From CALCKU01 sp964534845 (lineage in GTDB: Bacteria > Pseudomonadota > Alphaproteobacteria > Caulobacterales > Maricaulaceae), in contig CAZHPV010000014.1 in the NCBI GenBank assembly GCA_964534845.1, positions 1-45,596 of the forward strand: a DNA stretch of 45,596 bases, given 5' to 3'. The position numbers were made by a program, and so were the translations under genes. The notes beneath the pieces were generated by a model, which ran no database searches, was not told where the DNA came from, and saw nothing but the letters and a program-made list of their open reading frames with translations. How positions within the stretch are numbered: the stretch's first letter is position 1; each line of letters begins with the position of its first letter. This document shows positions 8,206 through 16,612 of this stretch, piece after piece.

Positions 8206-9084
8206 CTAACGCTTAGCTGTCGCGCCAACGGGCCCGCCAGACGTCGCTATTTTTTGAATATAGTTTTGATCGTAAACCGGACCGCCATCAGCAATCCAAC
8301 GATTAAACGTTCTTTGATCTACCACATGGATTTCAATGGGCATATAAGCATGGCGCACACCGCACAATTCTGAGCACTGGCCGTAAAATACGCCTTTTTT
8401 CGTTGCCTTAAACCATGTCTCATTTATCCGGCCCGGTATGGCATCCATTTTGATACCAAATGACGGCACGGCGAAAGCATGAAGATTATTATTTGAGGTC
8501 ACCAAGACTTTCACAACTTTCTCTACAGGCACAACCAAAGGCGCATCTGTTCCCAGCAGATAGGGCTTGCCTGCGGCTTGGGCATCGTCTTTTTCTAGCA
8601 CATTAGAAATAAAGCTGCCGACCTTGTCCTCATAATCTGGATAGGCATATTCCCAATTCCACGTATTACCCGTGACTTTGATAGTCATGTCCGATTCCGG
8701 AACCACGTCTTGAAAATAGAGCAGCTTCATACTCGGGAAGAGCAAAAAGAGCAGGATAAAGACCGGCACTATTGTCCAGGCCACTTCCAGACCGACATGA
8801 TGGGTTGTCTTGGACGGCACAGGGTTGCGCTTTTCAGAAAACCGAAAGAGAATATAAATCATCAACACCATAACGAATAAGGTAATGAGTGTAATCACCC
8901 ACATGATCGGGCCATTATGGAAAGAGGCGATCATGTCCATGACCGGAGAGGCAGATGGTTGAAATCCGATGGCCCCGTCAGTCGGCACACCGATAACATC
9001 CGACGCTAAAGCTGGGCCTGCAAAGGCCGCAATCATCGCGGCGAGGACCGAAATTGCTGTTAAATAAAGGCGTTTGTAACGCAT
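8206..9084 (-). CDS. ctaC: Cytochrome c oxidase subunit II
   Basis: Carries the CuA centre that takes electrons from cytochrome c. From the ATG at 9084 the product is 292 residues with a signal peptide (MRYKRLYLTAISVLAAM to about ALA-SD), two membrane helices (IMWVITLITLFVMVLMIYIL and the segment around WTIVPVFILLFLLFP), then the periplasmic cupredoxin domain. CuA ligands are in NLHAFAVPS and YGQCSELCGVRHAYMPI; the aromatic patch is NTWNWEYAYPD. AAAGGG lies upstream of 9084, while the alternative ATG at 9117 has no site and would put charged residues before the signal peptide. First gene of the cox operon, divergent from tldD. Confidence 0.97.
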   Translation of the reverse strand: MRYKRLYLTAISVLAAMIAAFAGPALASDVIGVPTDGAIGFQPSASPVMDMIASFHNGPIMWVITLITLFVMVLMIYILFRFSEKRNPVPSKTTHHVGLEVAWTIVPVFILLFLLFPSMKLLYFQDVVPESDMTIKVTGNTWNWEYAYPDYEDKVGSFISNVLEKDDAQAAGKPYLLGTDAPLVVPVEKVVKVLVTSNNNLHAFAVPSFGIKMDAIPGRINETWFKATKKGVFYGQCSELCGVRHAYMPIEIHVVDQRTFNRWIADGGPVYDQNYIQKIATSGGPVGATAKR

Positions 9085-9267
9085 AATTGACCCTTTACGT
9101 TCACAATAAGGACTCATAGTCCGCTATTCTGAGTGTTCTATACGCCGAAAATTCGCTGGCGTCAGCATAAAGCCCCGCGCGGATTGTCGCATTAAAGTGA
9201 TCAGTCATAGCTAGACTATCCTAAAATAAACTCTACATAAAGAGCAAGACTAAACGAGGCTTAATTC

Positions 9268-10707
9268 ATGGATAAAACCCCGCAAATAGCGCAGGAGGAT
9301 TATGTCTTTGACGACTGCGCTCTGGATAAGCCCACAGCCCAGAAATATCTCGATGATGTTTTACACAATGCCGATGACGGAGAGCTGTTTATAGAGCGCG
9401 GCACGTCCGAGACCTTTACCTTTGACGATGGACGCCTCAAAACCGCAAGTTTCGATAGCTCGCGCGGCTTTGGACTGCGCTGTGTGGCCGGTGAAACAAC
9501 CGGATTTGCCCAAGGAACAGACCTCAGCCCGCAAGCCTTGGGGCGCGCCGCTCAAGCCGTCATCATGGCCAAGACAGGTCATGCTGGCACTCTTTCCAGC
9601 CCGCCGACCAGAACAAATAAACACTTATATGCCGATATCGACCCCGTTTCGCATCCGGATTTCTCCCAGAAAGTTTCATTTTTGCAGGAAATCGATGCCT
9701 ATTGCAGAACGCTTGACCCAAATGTTGTCCAAGTCACTGCCAGCCTGTCAGGTCGGCGGCGCGCCATTTCAATCTTGCGCGCTCACGGGGCGCATTTCGA
9801 TGATATACGGCCTTTGGTGCGTCTAAATATTTCTGTCACCGTCGAGAAAAAAGGACGCCGCGAAACCGGATTTGCCGGGGCGGGTGGGCGCAAGGCTTAT
9901 AGTGCTTATACGGCCAGTTCTCAGTGGAAAGCCTTGGCCGATGAAGCCTATCGGCAGGCGCGGGTTAATCTGGACTCGGTTGCTGCTCCGGCCGGACAAA
10001 TGGATGTTGTTTTAGGACCGGGCTGGCCGGGTGTCCTGCTGCATGAAGCCATTGGCCACGGTCTGGAAGGTGATTTCATCCGCAAAGGCACCTCAGCTTT
10101 TACCGGCATGTTAGGCGAACGGGTTGCATCAAAAGGCGTTACTGTCGTCGATGACGGCACCCTGCCCGGACTACGGGGCTCGCTGACATTAGATGATGAA
10201 GGCACGCCGACCAAGCGGACCACCCTGATCGAAGACGGCATTTTGAAGGGCTTTATGCAGGACAGGCTCAATGCGCGCCTGCTAGGCGTCGAAGCGACAG
10301 GGAATGGGCGGCGGGAAACCTTTGCCCATGCGCCCATGCCGCGCATGACCAACACATTTATGCTGGGCGGGGATAAAGACCCGGGCGAGATTATTGCCGA
10401 TTTAAAAGACGGGATATATGCAACAAATTTCGGCGGCGGTCAGGTTGATATTACCTCGGGGAAATTCGTGTTCCAGTGCACGGAAGCCTATCGTGTCAGA
10501 GACGGAAAAATCGAAGAACCGCTTAAAGGCGCAACGCTGATAGGGGACGGGCCAACCGTGCTCACCCAGATACGGCATGTCGGAAATGATATGGAGCTTG
10601 ATCCCGGGATTGGCGTGTGCGGTAAGGCAGGACAGGGCGTGCCTGTAGGCGTCGGACAACCCACATTATTTGTCGAAAAAATGACAATCGGTGGAAGCGC
10701 GGTTTAA
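9268..10707 (+). CDS. tldD: Metalloprotease TldD
   Basis: TldD is the metalloprotease half of the TldD/TldE (PmbA) heterodimer, which degrades unfolded peptides and in some bacteria processes peptide natural products. The zinc motif HEAIGHGLEGD begins at about residue 259, matching the family's HExxxH signature. Other family segments are FDDGRLKTASFDSSRGFGLR at the N-terminus, TVVDDGTLPGLRGSLTLDDEG, and the C-terminal GICGKAGQG-like VCGKAGQGVPVGVGQPTLF. Length 479 is normal. No pmbA partner lies in the window. It reads divergently from the cox operon across about 180 bases; pairing of tldD with cox genes is seen in other Alphaproteobacteria. Confidence 0.96.
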   Translation: MDKTPQIAQEDYVFDDCALDKPTAQKYLDDVLHNADDGELFIERGTSETFTFDDGRLKTASFDSSRGFGLRCVAGETTGFAQGTDLSPQALGRAAQAVIMAKTGHAGTLSSPPTRTNKHLYADIDPVSHPDFSQKVSFLQEIDAYCRTLDPNVVQVTASLSGRRRAISILRAHGAHFDDIRPLVRLNISVTVEKKGRRETGFAGAGGRKAYSAYTASSQWKALADEAYRQARVNLDSVAAPAGQMDVVLGPGWPGVLLHEAIGHGLEGDFIRKGTSAFTGMLGERVASKGVTVVDDGTLPGLRGSLTLDDEGTPTKRTTLIEDGILKGFMQDRLNARLLGVEATGNGRRETFAHAPMPRMTNTFMLGGDKDPGEIIADLKDGIYATNFGGGQVDITSGKFVFQCTEAYRVRDGKIEEPLKGATLIGDGPTVLTQIRHVGNDMELDPGIGVCGKAGQGVPVGVGQPTLFVEKMTIGGSAV

Positions 10708-10897
10708 CGATTGAAAATGAGCTGCGAAAAACGCTCAGACAAATTTAAACACCCAGTTTATCAAGACATTGGAGACCCACATTCATCCCCTAGCCAGCAC
10801 GCACGCATTGGTTTAATGAGTGATTGAAGGCATGATGACCTCTGCGCGCAAATTTTGCTATGCTGGGTCGATCACATTTGAGATTTAAGGGAACGCC

Positions 10898-12202
10898 ATG
10901 TTATCACTTTTTGAAATCGCCGCGCTTTTGCTGTTTTTATCAGCCGTTTTTTCATGGCTTAATCAGGTTGTCTTTAAACTTCCCCACACAATCGGCCTCT
11001 TAGTCATTGCGCTGCTGGCATCACTCTGCTTGCTTGGCCTTGAAATCATCATGCCCTCATTGGGCCTCACAGACACGCTCAAATCCGCCATCGGCCAGAT
11101 AGACTTCAATGCCACAGTGATGAATGGCATGTTAGCCTTTTTGCTTTTTGCCGGGGCCTTGCATGTTGATATGGGGTTTTTACGATCGGAAAAATGGGCC
11201 ATCGGCCTTATGGCCTCGCTCGGCGTTGTTATCTCGACCTTTATAGTCGGAGCCGGTTTTTATGGCTTAACCCAGCTTATGGGCCTGCATGTCCCCTTTA
11301 TCTGGGCGCTTGTCTTTGGAGCACTTATCAGTCCGACAGATCCGGTTGCCGTGCTTTCCATTTTGAAAACCGTGGAAATGCCCCATAGTCTTGAGGCCAA
11401 AATCGCCGGTGAAAGCCTGTTTAATGACGGTGTTGGCGTTGTTGTCTTTACCATTTTAGTTGCGATTGCCGTTAGCGTCACCGGACTGGATATCAGTCAC
11501 GGTGCAGAACATGGATCGGGGCATGGATCGGGGCATTTCGGGCCCGTTGAAATCGCCAAGCTGTTTTTCTTTGAAGCCGGCGGGGGGGCCTTGCTGGGTG
11601 CGCTAACCGGATGGATGGCTTACCGTATGATGGCGATGATGGATAATCATGCCATTGAAATTCTTATCACACTCGGCATTGTCGCTGGCACATATGCTCT
11701 TGCCCAGAGACTCCACCTTTCCGGCCCCATCGCCGTTGTGATTGCCGGTTTGTTGATCGGCAATAAAGGAGCAGATTTTGCCATGAGCGACTCTACGCGT
11801 ACCTATCTCTTTGGCTTTTGGGAAATGATAGACGAGATTTTGAACTCGGTCCTGTTCCTATTAATTGGCTTGGAGATCCTCGTTTTAGGCTTATCGCCGA
11901 AATTCGGATTGATTATGGCGCTATGCATACCCTTGGTATTATTGGCGCGCTTTACCGCCGTTTCCATTCCCATGCGCTTTCTCGGCTTGTTTAAAGATTT
12001 CACCCAAGGCGCGATACCTGTGCTGACATGGGGCGGCCTGCGCGGCGGGATTTCAGTAGCGCTGGCACTATCCCTGCCTGACTCAGAGTACAAGCCTCTC
12101 ATTCTGACGGCTACTTACGGCGTCGTTATTTTCTCGATAATCGTGCAGGGGCTGACAGTAAAAAACGTCGTTCAAAGCCGCGTAAATCCGAAACTCTTCT
12201 AA
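10898..12202 (+). CDS. NhaP-type Na+/H+ antiporter (CPA1)
   Basis: A 434-residue polytopic membrane protein of the CPA1 cation:proton antiporter family. Key transport motifs are ISPTDPVAVLSILK (helix 5 region) and GESLFNDGVGVVVF with the conserved Asn-Asp pair, plus WGGLRGGISVALALSLP near the end, all typical of NhaP/SOD2-like exchangers. An unusual His/Gly-rich cytoplasmic or periplasmic loop (HGAEHGSGHGSGHFG) follows helix 6. It probably exports Na+ (or Li+/K+) in exchange for protons and regulates pH. The protein lacks a C-terminal nucleotide-binding domain, unlike the antiporter at 38356. It appears monocistronic and is convergent with the LysM lipoprotein gene. Confidence 0.92.
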   Translation: MLSLFEIAALLLFLSAVFSWLNQVVFKLPHTIGLLVIALLASLCLLGLEIIMPSLGLTDTLKSAIGQIDFNATVMNGMLAFLLFAGALHVDMGFLRSEKWAIGLMASLGVVISTFIVGAGFYGLTQLMGLHVPFIWALVFGALISPTDPVAVLSILKTVEMPHSLEAKIAGESLFNDGVGVVVFTILVAIAVSVTGLDISHGAEHGSGHGSGHFGPVEIAKLFFFEAGGGALLGALTGWMAYRMMAMMDNHAIEILITLGIVAGTYALAQRLHLSGPIAVVIAGLLIGNKGADFAMSDSTRTYLFGFWEMIDEILNSVLFLLIGLEILVLGLSPKFGLIMALCIPLVLLARFTAVSIPMRFLGLFKDFTQGAIPVLTWGGLRGGISVALALSLPDSEYKPLILTATYGVVIFSIIVQGLTVKNVVQSRVNPKLF

Positions 12203-12218
12203 TCGGTTAATCCGGGTT

Positions 12219-13241
12219 TTAACAGCGCGAAGCGGGGAGGCGAAGCGCGTCCCCAATCCGGATGTTGAAATTTGTCCCTAAACCGTTAAGGCTTTGGACA
12301 TCCTCGATCGTGGCACATACAGACCGTGACAGTGAATAAACTGTATCACCTTCCTCGATAATATGTGCTGTACCCGCCGGGTTAAATCCTGCAGAAATTG
12401 TCCGAGAAGAAACCGAGCGCGTAATCGGCTGGAGGTCCGTTACGATCGCTCGGCCACTCGGGGGTTGAGTGATGGTTGAAGAGTGTGTTGCGCTTGCCGT
12501 CCGGCTAATCGGCGCTGGAGTAGTATTAAAAGAAGCATTCACCGCCTCATAACCCGGCGTACCTGTCGTCACGCCAAAAGCCGCGTCAGTAGGAGACGGG
12601 GCTGGCGCGTGCGTTTGGGCGACTGCAATATGCGCAGATTGATGTGCGGGTTGCGTGATGACGCTTTCTTCTATGTAAGGTGCGGTGGTTGTCCCGGCGA
12701 TCTGGTAACTTGGCAAACTGTCAGATTGATATGACGCGTTGGTTACGCTTTGCGCTGGGCTATATGTCTGGACAGCAGCGCTATTTTGCGCGACCGCGGA
12801 TGTTAGGTATTGCTCACAATTCGTGCTTAGATTGCCCACGCCGTAGCCGGCGATACCGCCCGTTCCAGCCCCGATCAATGTTCCAGCGGTGCCGCCAATG
12901 ACTTCTTTGCCGATAAAAGCCCCTGCACTTCCGCCTACAGCACCGCCTATAAGCTGACGGTTGGTTTCGCGTGACAGGCAAGCCTGATATTCGGGATTAT
13001 AACTCGCAGCTTGGCTTATTGTTTGAGTATTGTGAGACGCAGTTTGATACGTCGCAACAGCCGGCGCCAGCGGCGCTCTATAGCCTTCGCCTCTATAACT
13101 TATGGGCACACTTGCGCTTTGATGTGGCGACGCCCCTTTATATTTTGTACTATATTGATAGTTCGGATTTTCCTGCGGGGTTGCGCAGCTAGCTAAAATT
13201 AAAGCAGAGCACGAGGCGAAAATTATATTGCGATAGGTCAT
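12219..13241 (-). CDS. Lipoprotein with glycine-zipper and LysM domains
   Basis: A 340-residue predicted lipoprotein. The signal MTYRNIIFASCSALILASC has a lipobox (LASC, C19). A glycine-zipper segment rich in GG/GA repeats (about residues 98-138: LIGGAVGGSAGAFIG, then GTLIGAGTGGIAGYGVGN) could insert in or lie along a membrane. A long Ser/Thr/Ala/Pro-rich, low-complexity linker follows. The C-terminal ~50 residues form a LysM peptidoglycan-binding domain (HIIEEGDTVYSLSRSVC, LNGLGTNFNIRIGDALRLP). This layout fits an outer-membrane or periplasmic protein tethered to the cell wall; no enzymatic domain is visible, so a precise role is unknown. Divergent from the dienelactone hydrolase gene. Confidence 0.82.
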   Translation of the reverse strand: MTYRNIIFASCSALILASCATPQENPNYQYSTKYKGASPHQSASVPISYRGEGYRAPLAPAVATYQTASHNTQTISQAASYNPEYQACLSRETNRQLIGGAVGGSAGAFIGKEVIGGTAGTLIGAGTGGIAGYGVGNLSTNCEQYLTSAVAQNSAAVQTYSPAQSVTNASYQSDSLPSYQIAGTTTAPYIEESVITQPAHQSAHIAVAQTHAPAPSPTDAAFGVTTGTPGYEAVNASFNTTPAPISRTASATHSSTITQPPSGRAIVTDLQPITRSVSSRTISAGFNPAGTAHIIEEGDTVYSLSRSVCATIEDVQSLNGLGTNFNIRIGDALRLPASRC

Positions 13242-13278
13242 AAAATATCTCTTCTTTTGAAGAACGCGACCTCAATTA

Positions 13279-13324
13279 CACCCAAATATGGCTAATTTTC
13301 AGTTAATTTCGATATTTTTGGGTG
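13279..13324. repeat. Inverted repeat in divergent promoter region
   Basis: CACCCAAATAT (13279-13289) pairs with ATATTTTTGGGTG (13312-13324), with a 2-base bulge and a 22-base AT-rich loop. It lies between the divergent LysM lipoprotein and dienelactone hydrolase genes, so it could be an operator or leader structure. No family assignment. Confidence 0.35.
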
Positions 13325-13410
13325 AGATGGGTGGCACAATTGATTACAATCACTAGATTAAGCCCGAACACATCTGTGGCAAACACTGATAAAGAGGATG
13401 AATACTTAAG

Positions 13411-14142
13411 ATGAATATTACGACGAAACCCGTGGAATATATGGACGGGAAACAAAAATGTATCGGTTATATGGCATGGGACGAAACCTATGCGACCCCC
13501 AAGCCCTGTGTTCTGATAAGCCATGCTTGGAGCGGACGGGACGGTTTTGCGGAAGATAAAGCGATACAAATGGCCGCCTTGGGATATGTAGGATTTGCAC
13601 TTGATAATTATGGCGACGGAGCCTTGCCCGAGACCGTCGAAGAAAAACAGACTTTGATGATGGGACTAAAAAATGATCGCAAAGCCTTGCTTACCCGCCT
13701 TAAAGCCGGGCTGAAAGCGGCAAAAAAACAAGATGAAGTTGACGAAAATTACATTGCCATGATGGGATTTTGTTTTGGCGGTCTCTGCACACTTGATCTG
13801 GCCCGTTCAGGCGCCGACATCAAAGCCGCGATTAGTTTCCACGGCCTATTGGATGCCCCGGACCTGCCCAAGAAAAAAATCAAATCCAAAATACTTGTCG
13901 CACATGGTTGGGACGACCCCATGGCAGAACCTGACAGCGTTCTAGCTTTAGGCAACGAACTGACAAAAGCCAAATGTGACTGGCAGATTCAGGCTTTTGG
14001 ACAAACAACGCACGCCTTTATGGTTGCCGGGGCAGATAGTGGTGACGGTGTTCTTAAACATAATCCAAGTAGCGAAAGACGCGCTTGGAACGCCACACTC
14101 GATCTGCTCGATGAGGTCTTTGGCCAGCACGGCATCGTCTAG
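13411..14142 (+). CDS. Dienelactone hydrolase family protein
   Basis: An alpha/beta-hydrolase of the dienelactone hydrolase family, 243 residues. The nucleophile is a cysteine in GFCFGG (C121), the acid is the Asp in VAHGWDDPMAEP and the His is in THAFMVAGAD, giving the Cys-Asp-His triad of this family. The N-terminal strand-turn VLISHAWSGRDGFAEDKA is typical. Such enzymes open lactones in aromatic catabolism, but many paralogues act on unknown esters and no chlorocatechol genes lie nearby, so the substrate is open. A short hairpin follows the stop at 14159-14182 (AATAGCG/CGCTATT), a weak terminator candidate. No signal peptide, so cytoplasmic. Confidence 0.9.
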   Translation: MNITTKPVEYMDGKQKCIGYMAWDETYATPKPCVLISHAWSGRDGFAEDKAIQMAALGYVGFALDNYGDGALPETVEEKQTLMMGLKNDRKALLTRLKAGLKAAKKQDEVDENYIAMMGFCFGGLCTLDLARSGADIKAAISFHGLLDAPDLPKKKIKSKILVAHGWDDPMAEPDSVLALGNELTKAKCDWQIQAFGQTTHAFMVAGADSGDGVLKHNPSSERRAWNATLDLLDEVFGQHGIV

Positions 14143-14158
14143 CATAGATATTAAAGAC

Positions 14159-14182
14159 AATAGCGGGCATTTGCGCGCTATT
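14159..14182 (+). terminator. Weak hairpin after dienelactone hydrolase gene
   Basis: AATAGCG (14159-14165) pairs with CGCTATT (14176-14182), 17 bases after the stop codon. It is followed only by TAAT, not by a real T tract, so termination is uncertain. Confidence 0.3.
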
Positions 14183-14353
14183 TAATGGCCCAGAAACATT
14201 AAAAGTCGGTCGCAATAGATATAATTTTGCAACGCGGCTAAAAACAAGAGCGCATATTTAAGGACAGAACTGCCTTTTAAAAACATGCAAATTGGAAAAG
14301 TCTGTGGCCATAAGACATAATGTTGGGTCAGTCTTTTAGCGTTAGGCATTTTT

Positions 14354-14375
14354 AATAATGCAGACGCTCATTATT
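14354..14375. promoter_or_regulatory. Inverted repeat just upstream of AraC-type regulator
   Basis: AATAATG and CATTATT flank an 8-base spacer, 30 bases before the ATG of the regulator gene. A second short stem, ACCCC/GGGGT, follows at about 14377-14394. Either could be an autoregulatory site or leader hairpin; no further support. Confidence 0.35.
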
Positions 14376-14404
14376 GACCCCGATAAAAGGGGGTTTACAC
14401 CAAA

Positions 14405-15451
14405 ATGAGAGAGCCGGCTCTGTATACGCGATCAGTCGCATTAGCCGGATTTCCCGAATTTCTGGAATCCCTAAACGGCGATCCCTCCGCCCTCTATAAA
14501 AAAGCGGGACTTGATCTGGCCAGATCCTACAATATGCAAGGCTTCTTGCATTGGAACAAGTTTTGTGACTTGCTGGAAATCGCAGCCCGTGATCTTAACG
14601 AGCCCAGTTTGGGGCTGAAATGGGCGCATGTCATTCCGATGGATTTTCTGAATTCCGGACCCATGCTTCATTTGGCGACACTGACAGAAACTATACGCGA
14701 TTTTGTCAAGCTAGGCATTGCCTATCAAAAAATTCACACTAATGGCGTGAAATATGACTATAGTATAAACTCGGAAACCAATCTGCTGGAATATAGGATT
14801 ATCCCTCATGCTTATTCCACTCCCTGTCGTCAAATCATAGAACATATCGTCGGCATGAGCCTATTAATCGCCAACCATTATTTTGATGAGTTCCCAATAC
14901 AAAAAATACAGTTCCAACACATGCCGCCTAAAGATATGACATGGCATAATAAAACGTTCGACTGTCCGGTTGAATTTAATTGCAGCGAAACACTCTGTCT
15001 GTCTGACCCTGAAGTCCTCGATTTAAAAATAGGGGGTCAGTTAAAAATTCTGAAACCGCTGTTAAACTTTCACCTTAGCCGACAAATAAAAAAGGACCGT
15101 ACCTATCATCAATCCATGCTGGAAATGGTCCGGGATATTTTACCGACCATTATCGGGATTGGAAACAGTGATTTCCACAATGTTGCAGACGTGTTGGAAG
15201 TCAACCCCAAAAAATTACAACGTCTCTTAAAACAGGAAGGCTGGACCTATAGCGCTATTCTTGATGATGTGCGCCACAATATGGCCAAACGCATGTTGTA
15301 TGAAATGGATGTGCCTATCAACAAAATTGCCGCTCTTCTCGACTATAAGTCAGGCGAGGCTTTTAACACAGCCTGCCATCGCTGGTCGGGCATGTCACCC
15401 AAATCCTACCGCAAGAAATTGCGCGAACAATCCGTCTCAAACATGGACTGA
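14405..15451 (+). CDS. AraC family transcriptional regulator (OruR/ArgR-like)
   Basis: A 348-residue regulator of the AraC family with the long N-terminal ligand-binding module of PF12625 ("Arabinose_bd"), seen in OruR and related proteins. N-terminal landmarks are SVALAGFPEFLESLNGDPSA and the Y-I/H-rich centre. The C-terminal ~100 residues hold the double helix-turn-helix: VADVLEVNPKKLQRLLKQEG, then MAKRMLYEMDVPINKIAALL, and FNTACHRWSGMSPKSYRK. It reads towards a convergent hydrolase gene and has a 262-base upstream region with inverted repeats. Relatives control amino acid, fatty acid or aromatic degradation; its target here is not evident. The upstream dienelactone hydrolase gene is a candidate by proximity only. 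Confidence 0.92.
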   Translation: MREPALYTRSVALAGFPEFLESLNGDPSALYKKAGLDLARSYNMQGFLHWNKFCDLLEIAARDLNEPSLGLKWAHVIPMDFLNSGPMLHLATLTETIRDFVKLGIAYQKIHTNGVKYDYSINSETNLLEYRIIPHAYSTPCRQIIEHIVGMSLLIANHYFDEFPIQKIQFQHMPPKDMTWHNKTFDCPVEFNCSETLCLSDPEVLDLKIGGQLKILKPLLNFHLSRQIKKDRTYHQSMLEMVRDILPTIIGIGNSDFHNVADVLEVNPKKLQRLLKQEGWTYSAILDDVRHNMAKRMLYEMDVPINKIAALLDYKSGEAFNTACHRWSGMSPKSYRKKLREQSVSNMD

Positions 15452-15469
15452 AACAAAAGCCATAACGTT

Positions 15470-16162
15470 TTACATTACACCGGAACTATTAGCCCCTGAC
15501 TTTCCGATAACATCATCAGCGACAAAGGCATTATCCTGACGTTCCTGTCCAAATGTACTCATCGGGCCGTGACCGGGGACAAAGCGCATATCCGGACCCA
15601 ATGGCCATAGTTTCTGGGTTATAGAGTTCAGCAAGTCTTGGTGATTGCCCTTTGGGAAATCCGTACGCCCGATAGAGCCCCGAAAAAGCACATCGCCGAC
15701 AAAGGCAATTTTTAAGGCCTGATTGTAAATCACAACATGGCCCGGTGTATGGCCCGGTGTATGGATAACTTTAAACTCCACACCAGCCAGTTTCAGGACC
15801 TCGCCGTCCTCCAAATACCGGTCGGGCACGATATTTTTGCCCATGCCTTTATGCCCGTATTTCTCCCAACTCTCTTCAATTGTATCCATCCAGAACTGGT
15901 CATCTTTATGCGGGCCTATAACAGGCACACCCAATTTATCGCGAATATCCTGTGCCCCGCCGGCATGATCTAAATGGCCATGGGTTAACCAAAGCTCTTT
16001 AATAGTAACGCCTAATGTCTCACACTCGGCTATAAGCCTGTCGGCCTCACCGCCTGGGTCGACCAAAACACCTTCCATGGATATTTTATCATAAAGGAGG
16101 GAACAATTTTGCGCAAAAGGTGTGACAGGTAATAGGCGTAAATCCAGCTCGGCTTTGGACAT
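15470..16162 (-). CDS. Metallo-beta-lactamase fold hydrolase, glyoxalase II-like
   Basis: A 230-residue hydrolase of the YcbL/GloB-like branch. Metal ligands are in LTHGHLDHAGGAQD (HxHxDH), HTPGHTPGHVV, FVGDVLFRGSIGRTDFP (bridging Asp) and FVPGHGPMSTFGQE. This short form lacks the C-terminal helical domain of full glyoxalase II. Such enzymes hydrolyse S-lactoylglutathione or related thioesters in vitro, but the in vivo substrate is usually unknown. The start has a strong AAGGAG site 5 bases upstream of ATG 16162. A minus-strand TATAAT at 16195-16200 gives a plausible promoter. Convergent with the AraC-type gene. Confidence 0.92.
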   Translation of the reverse strand: MSKAELDLRLLPVTPFAQNCSLLYDKISMEGVLVDPGGEADRLIAECETLGVTIKELWLTHGHLDHAGGAQDIRDKLGVPVIGPHKDDQFWMDTIEESWEKYGHKGMGKNIVPDRYLEDGEVLKLAGVEFKVIHTPGHTPGHVVIYNQALKIAFVGDVLFRGSIGRTDFPKGNHQDLLNSITQKLWPLGPDMRFVPGHGPMSTFGQERQDNAFVADDVIGKSGANSSGVM

Positions 16163-16194
16163 ATCATCTCCTTAAGGCACTTTTAGACGTCCGA

Positions 16195-16200
16195 ATTATA
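16195..16200 (-). promoter_or_regulatory. Candidate -10 box (TATAAT) of the glyoxalase II-like gene
   Basis: A perfect TATAAT on the minus strand ends 32 bases before the ATG at 16162, leaving a short leader that carries AAGGAG. A good -35 hexamer at the right spacing is not obvious, so the call rests on the -10 and position. Confidence 0.4.
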
Positions 16201-16228
16201 AAGGCCGGTTCAATTTAACCCACGTTAA

Positions 16229-16346
16229 AGCCTATCATTATTACATTCAGCTTACGTTCAACTGATAGGTTCTACAAGTGATTAACTTATTGATTTGATA
16301 AGTTGTCTCTCTTCCTTAACCCGCCTCAGTAAGGCGGGTTTTTTTA
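16229..16346 (+). ncRNA. Candidate small RNA with three stem-loops
   Basis: In a gene-free gap, three hairpins follow each other on the plus strand. The first is CCTATCA (16231-16237) with TGATAGG (16263-16269), extendable by one wobble and one A-T pair. The second is AACTTAT/ATAAGTT with a 7-base loop (16284-16304). The third is an intrinsic terminator (16318-16340). A pyrimidine-rich single-stranded segment (GTCTCTCTTCC) joins the last two and could pair with ribosome sites. The plus-strand terminator cannot serve the genes on either side: the upstream one is on the minus strand and the downstream one ends towards it from the right. A transcript starting inside the gap is therefore likely. 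The 5' end is not fixed, since I see no strong promoter. No known RNA family is recognised. Confidence 0.55.
16318..16345 (+). terminator. Strong intrinsic terminator
   Basis: AACCCGCC (16318-16325) pairs perfectly with GGCGGGTT (16333-16340) over a 7-base loop, followed by a run of T residues to 16345. On the opposite strand there is no T tract, so it works only for rightward transcription, supporting the small RNA call. Confidence 0.85.
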
Positions 16347-16442
16347 TGGGCTTAACCTGCTTCGCGGAGGGGGTTTGGGCGCTTTCTTCCCCTCATTTTA
16401 CAATTCCAAGGCGGCATAAATCCCGCATTTTGCAATATAAAC

Positions 16443-16458
16443 ATTACAAATTTGTAAT
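16443..16458. promoter_or_regulatory. Perfect 16-bp palindrome in gene-free region
   Basis: ATTACAAATTTGTAAT is its own reverse complement, of the ATTAC-N6-GTAAT form expected for a dimeric regulator. No protein gene starts next to it: the nearest ORF to the right is on the minus strand and ends at 16613. TTTATA at 16476-16481 lies 18 bases after its TTGTAA and could form a weak promoter with it, pointing rightwards. Confidence 0.45.
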
Positions 16459-16578
16459 CTATCTGTAGGGATAGGTTTATATGGCATATGCTTTAATCTC
16501 TTCAGTGAGGCAGATATCTGTCGTCATTTTGGACAACTCTGACTGTCAACCCCCAACCTAGACACAGAGCTGCCCTTG

Positions 16579-16605
16579 CGAGCCGGTTTGAACGCAATCG
16601 GCTCG
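16579..16605. repeat. Hairpin past the 3' end of the GNAT gene
   Basis: CGAGCCG (16579-16585) and CGGCTCG (16599-16605) form a 7-bp GC-rich stem with a 13-base loop. On the plus strand it is followed by TAATTTATTAGATTT, a poor T tract; on the minus strand there is none. It could close a rightward transcript beginning near the palindrome at 16443 or simply end the hisS-GNAT mRNA. Confidence 0.4.
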
Positions 16606-16612
16606 TAATTTA

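Noticed and set aside
15737..15760. Two tandem copies of a 12-base unit in the glyoxalase II-like gene
   Set aside because: They encode the TPGHTPGH metal-site segment that is common in this enzyme family, so it is not a recent repeat.
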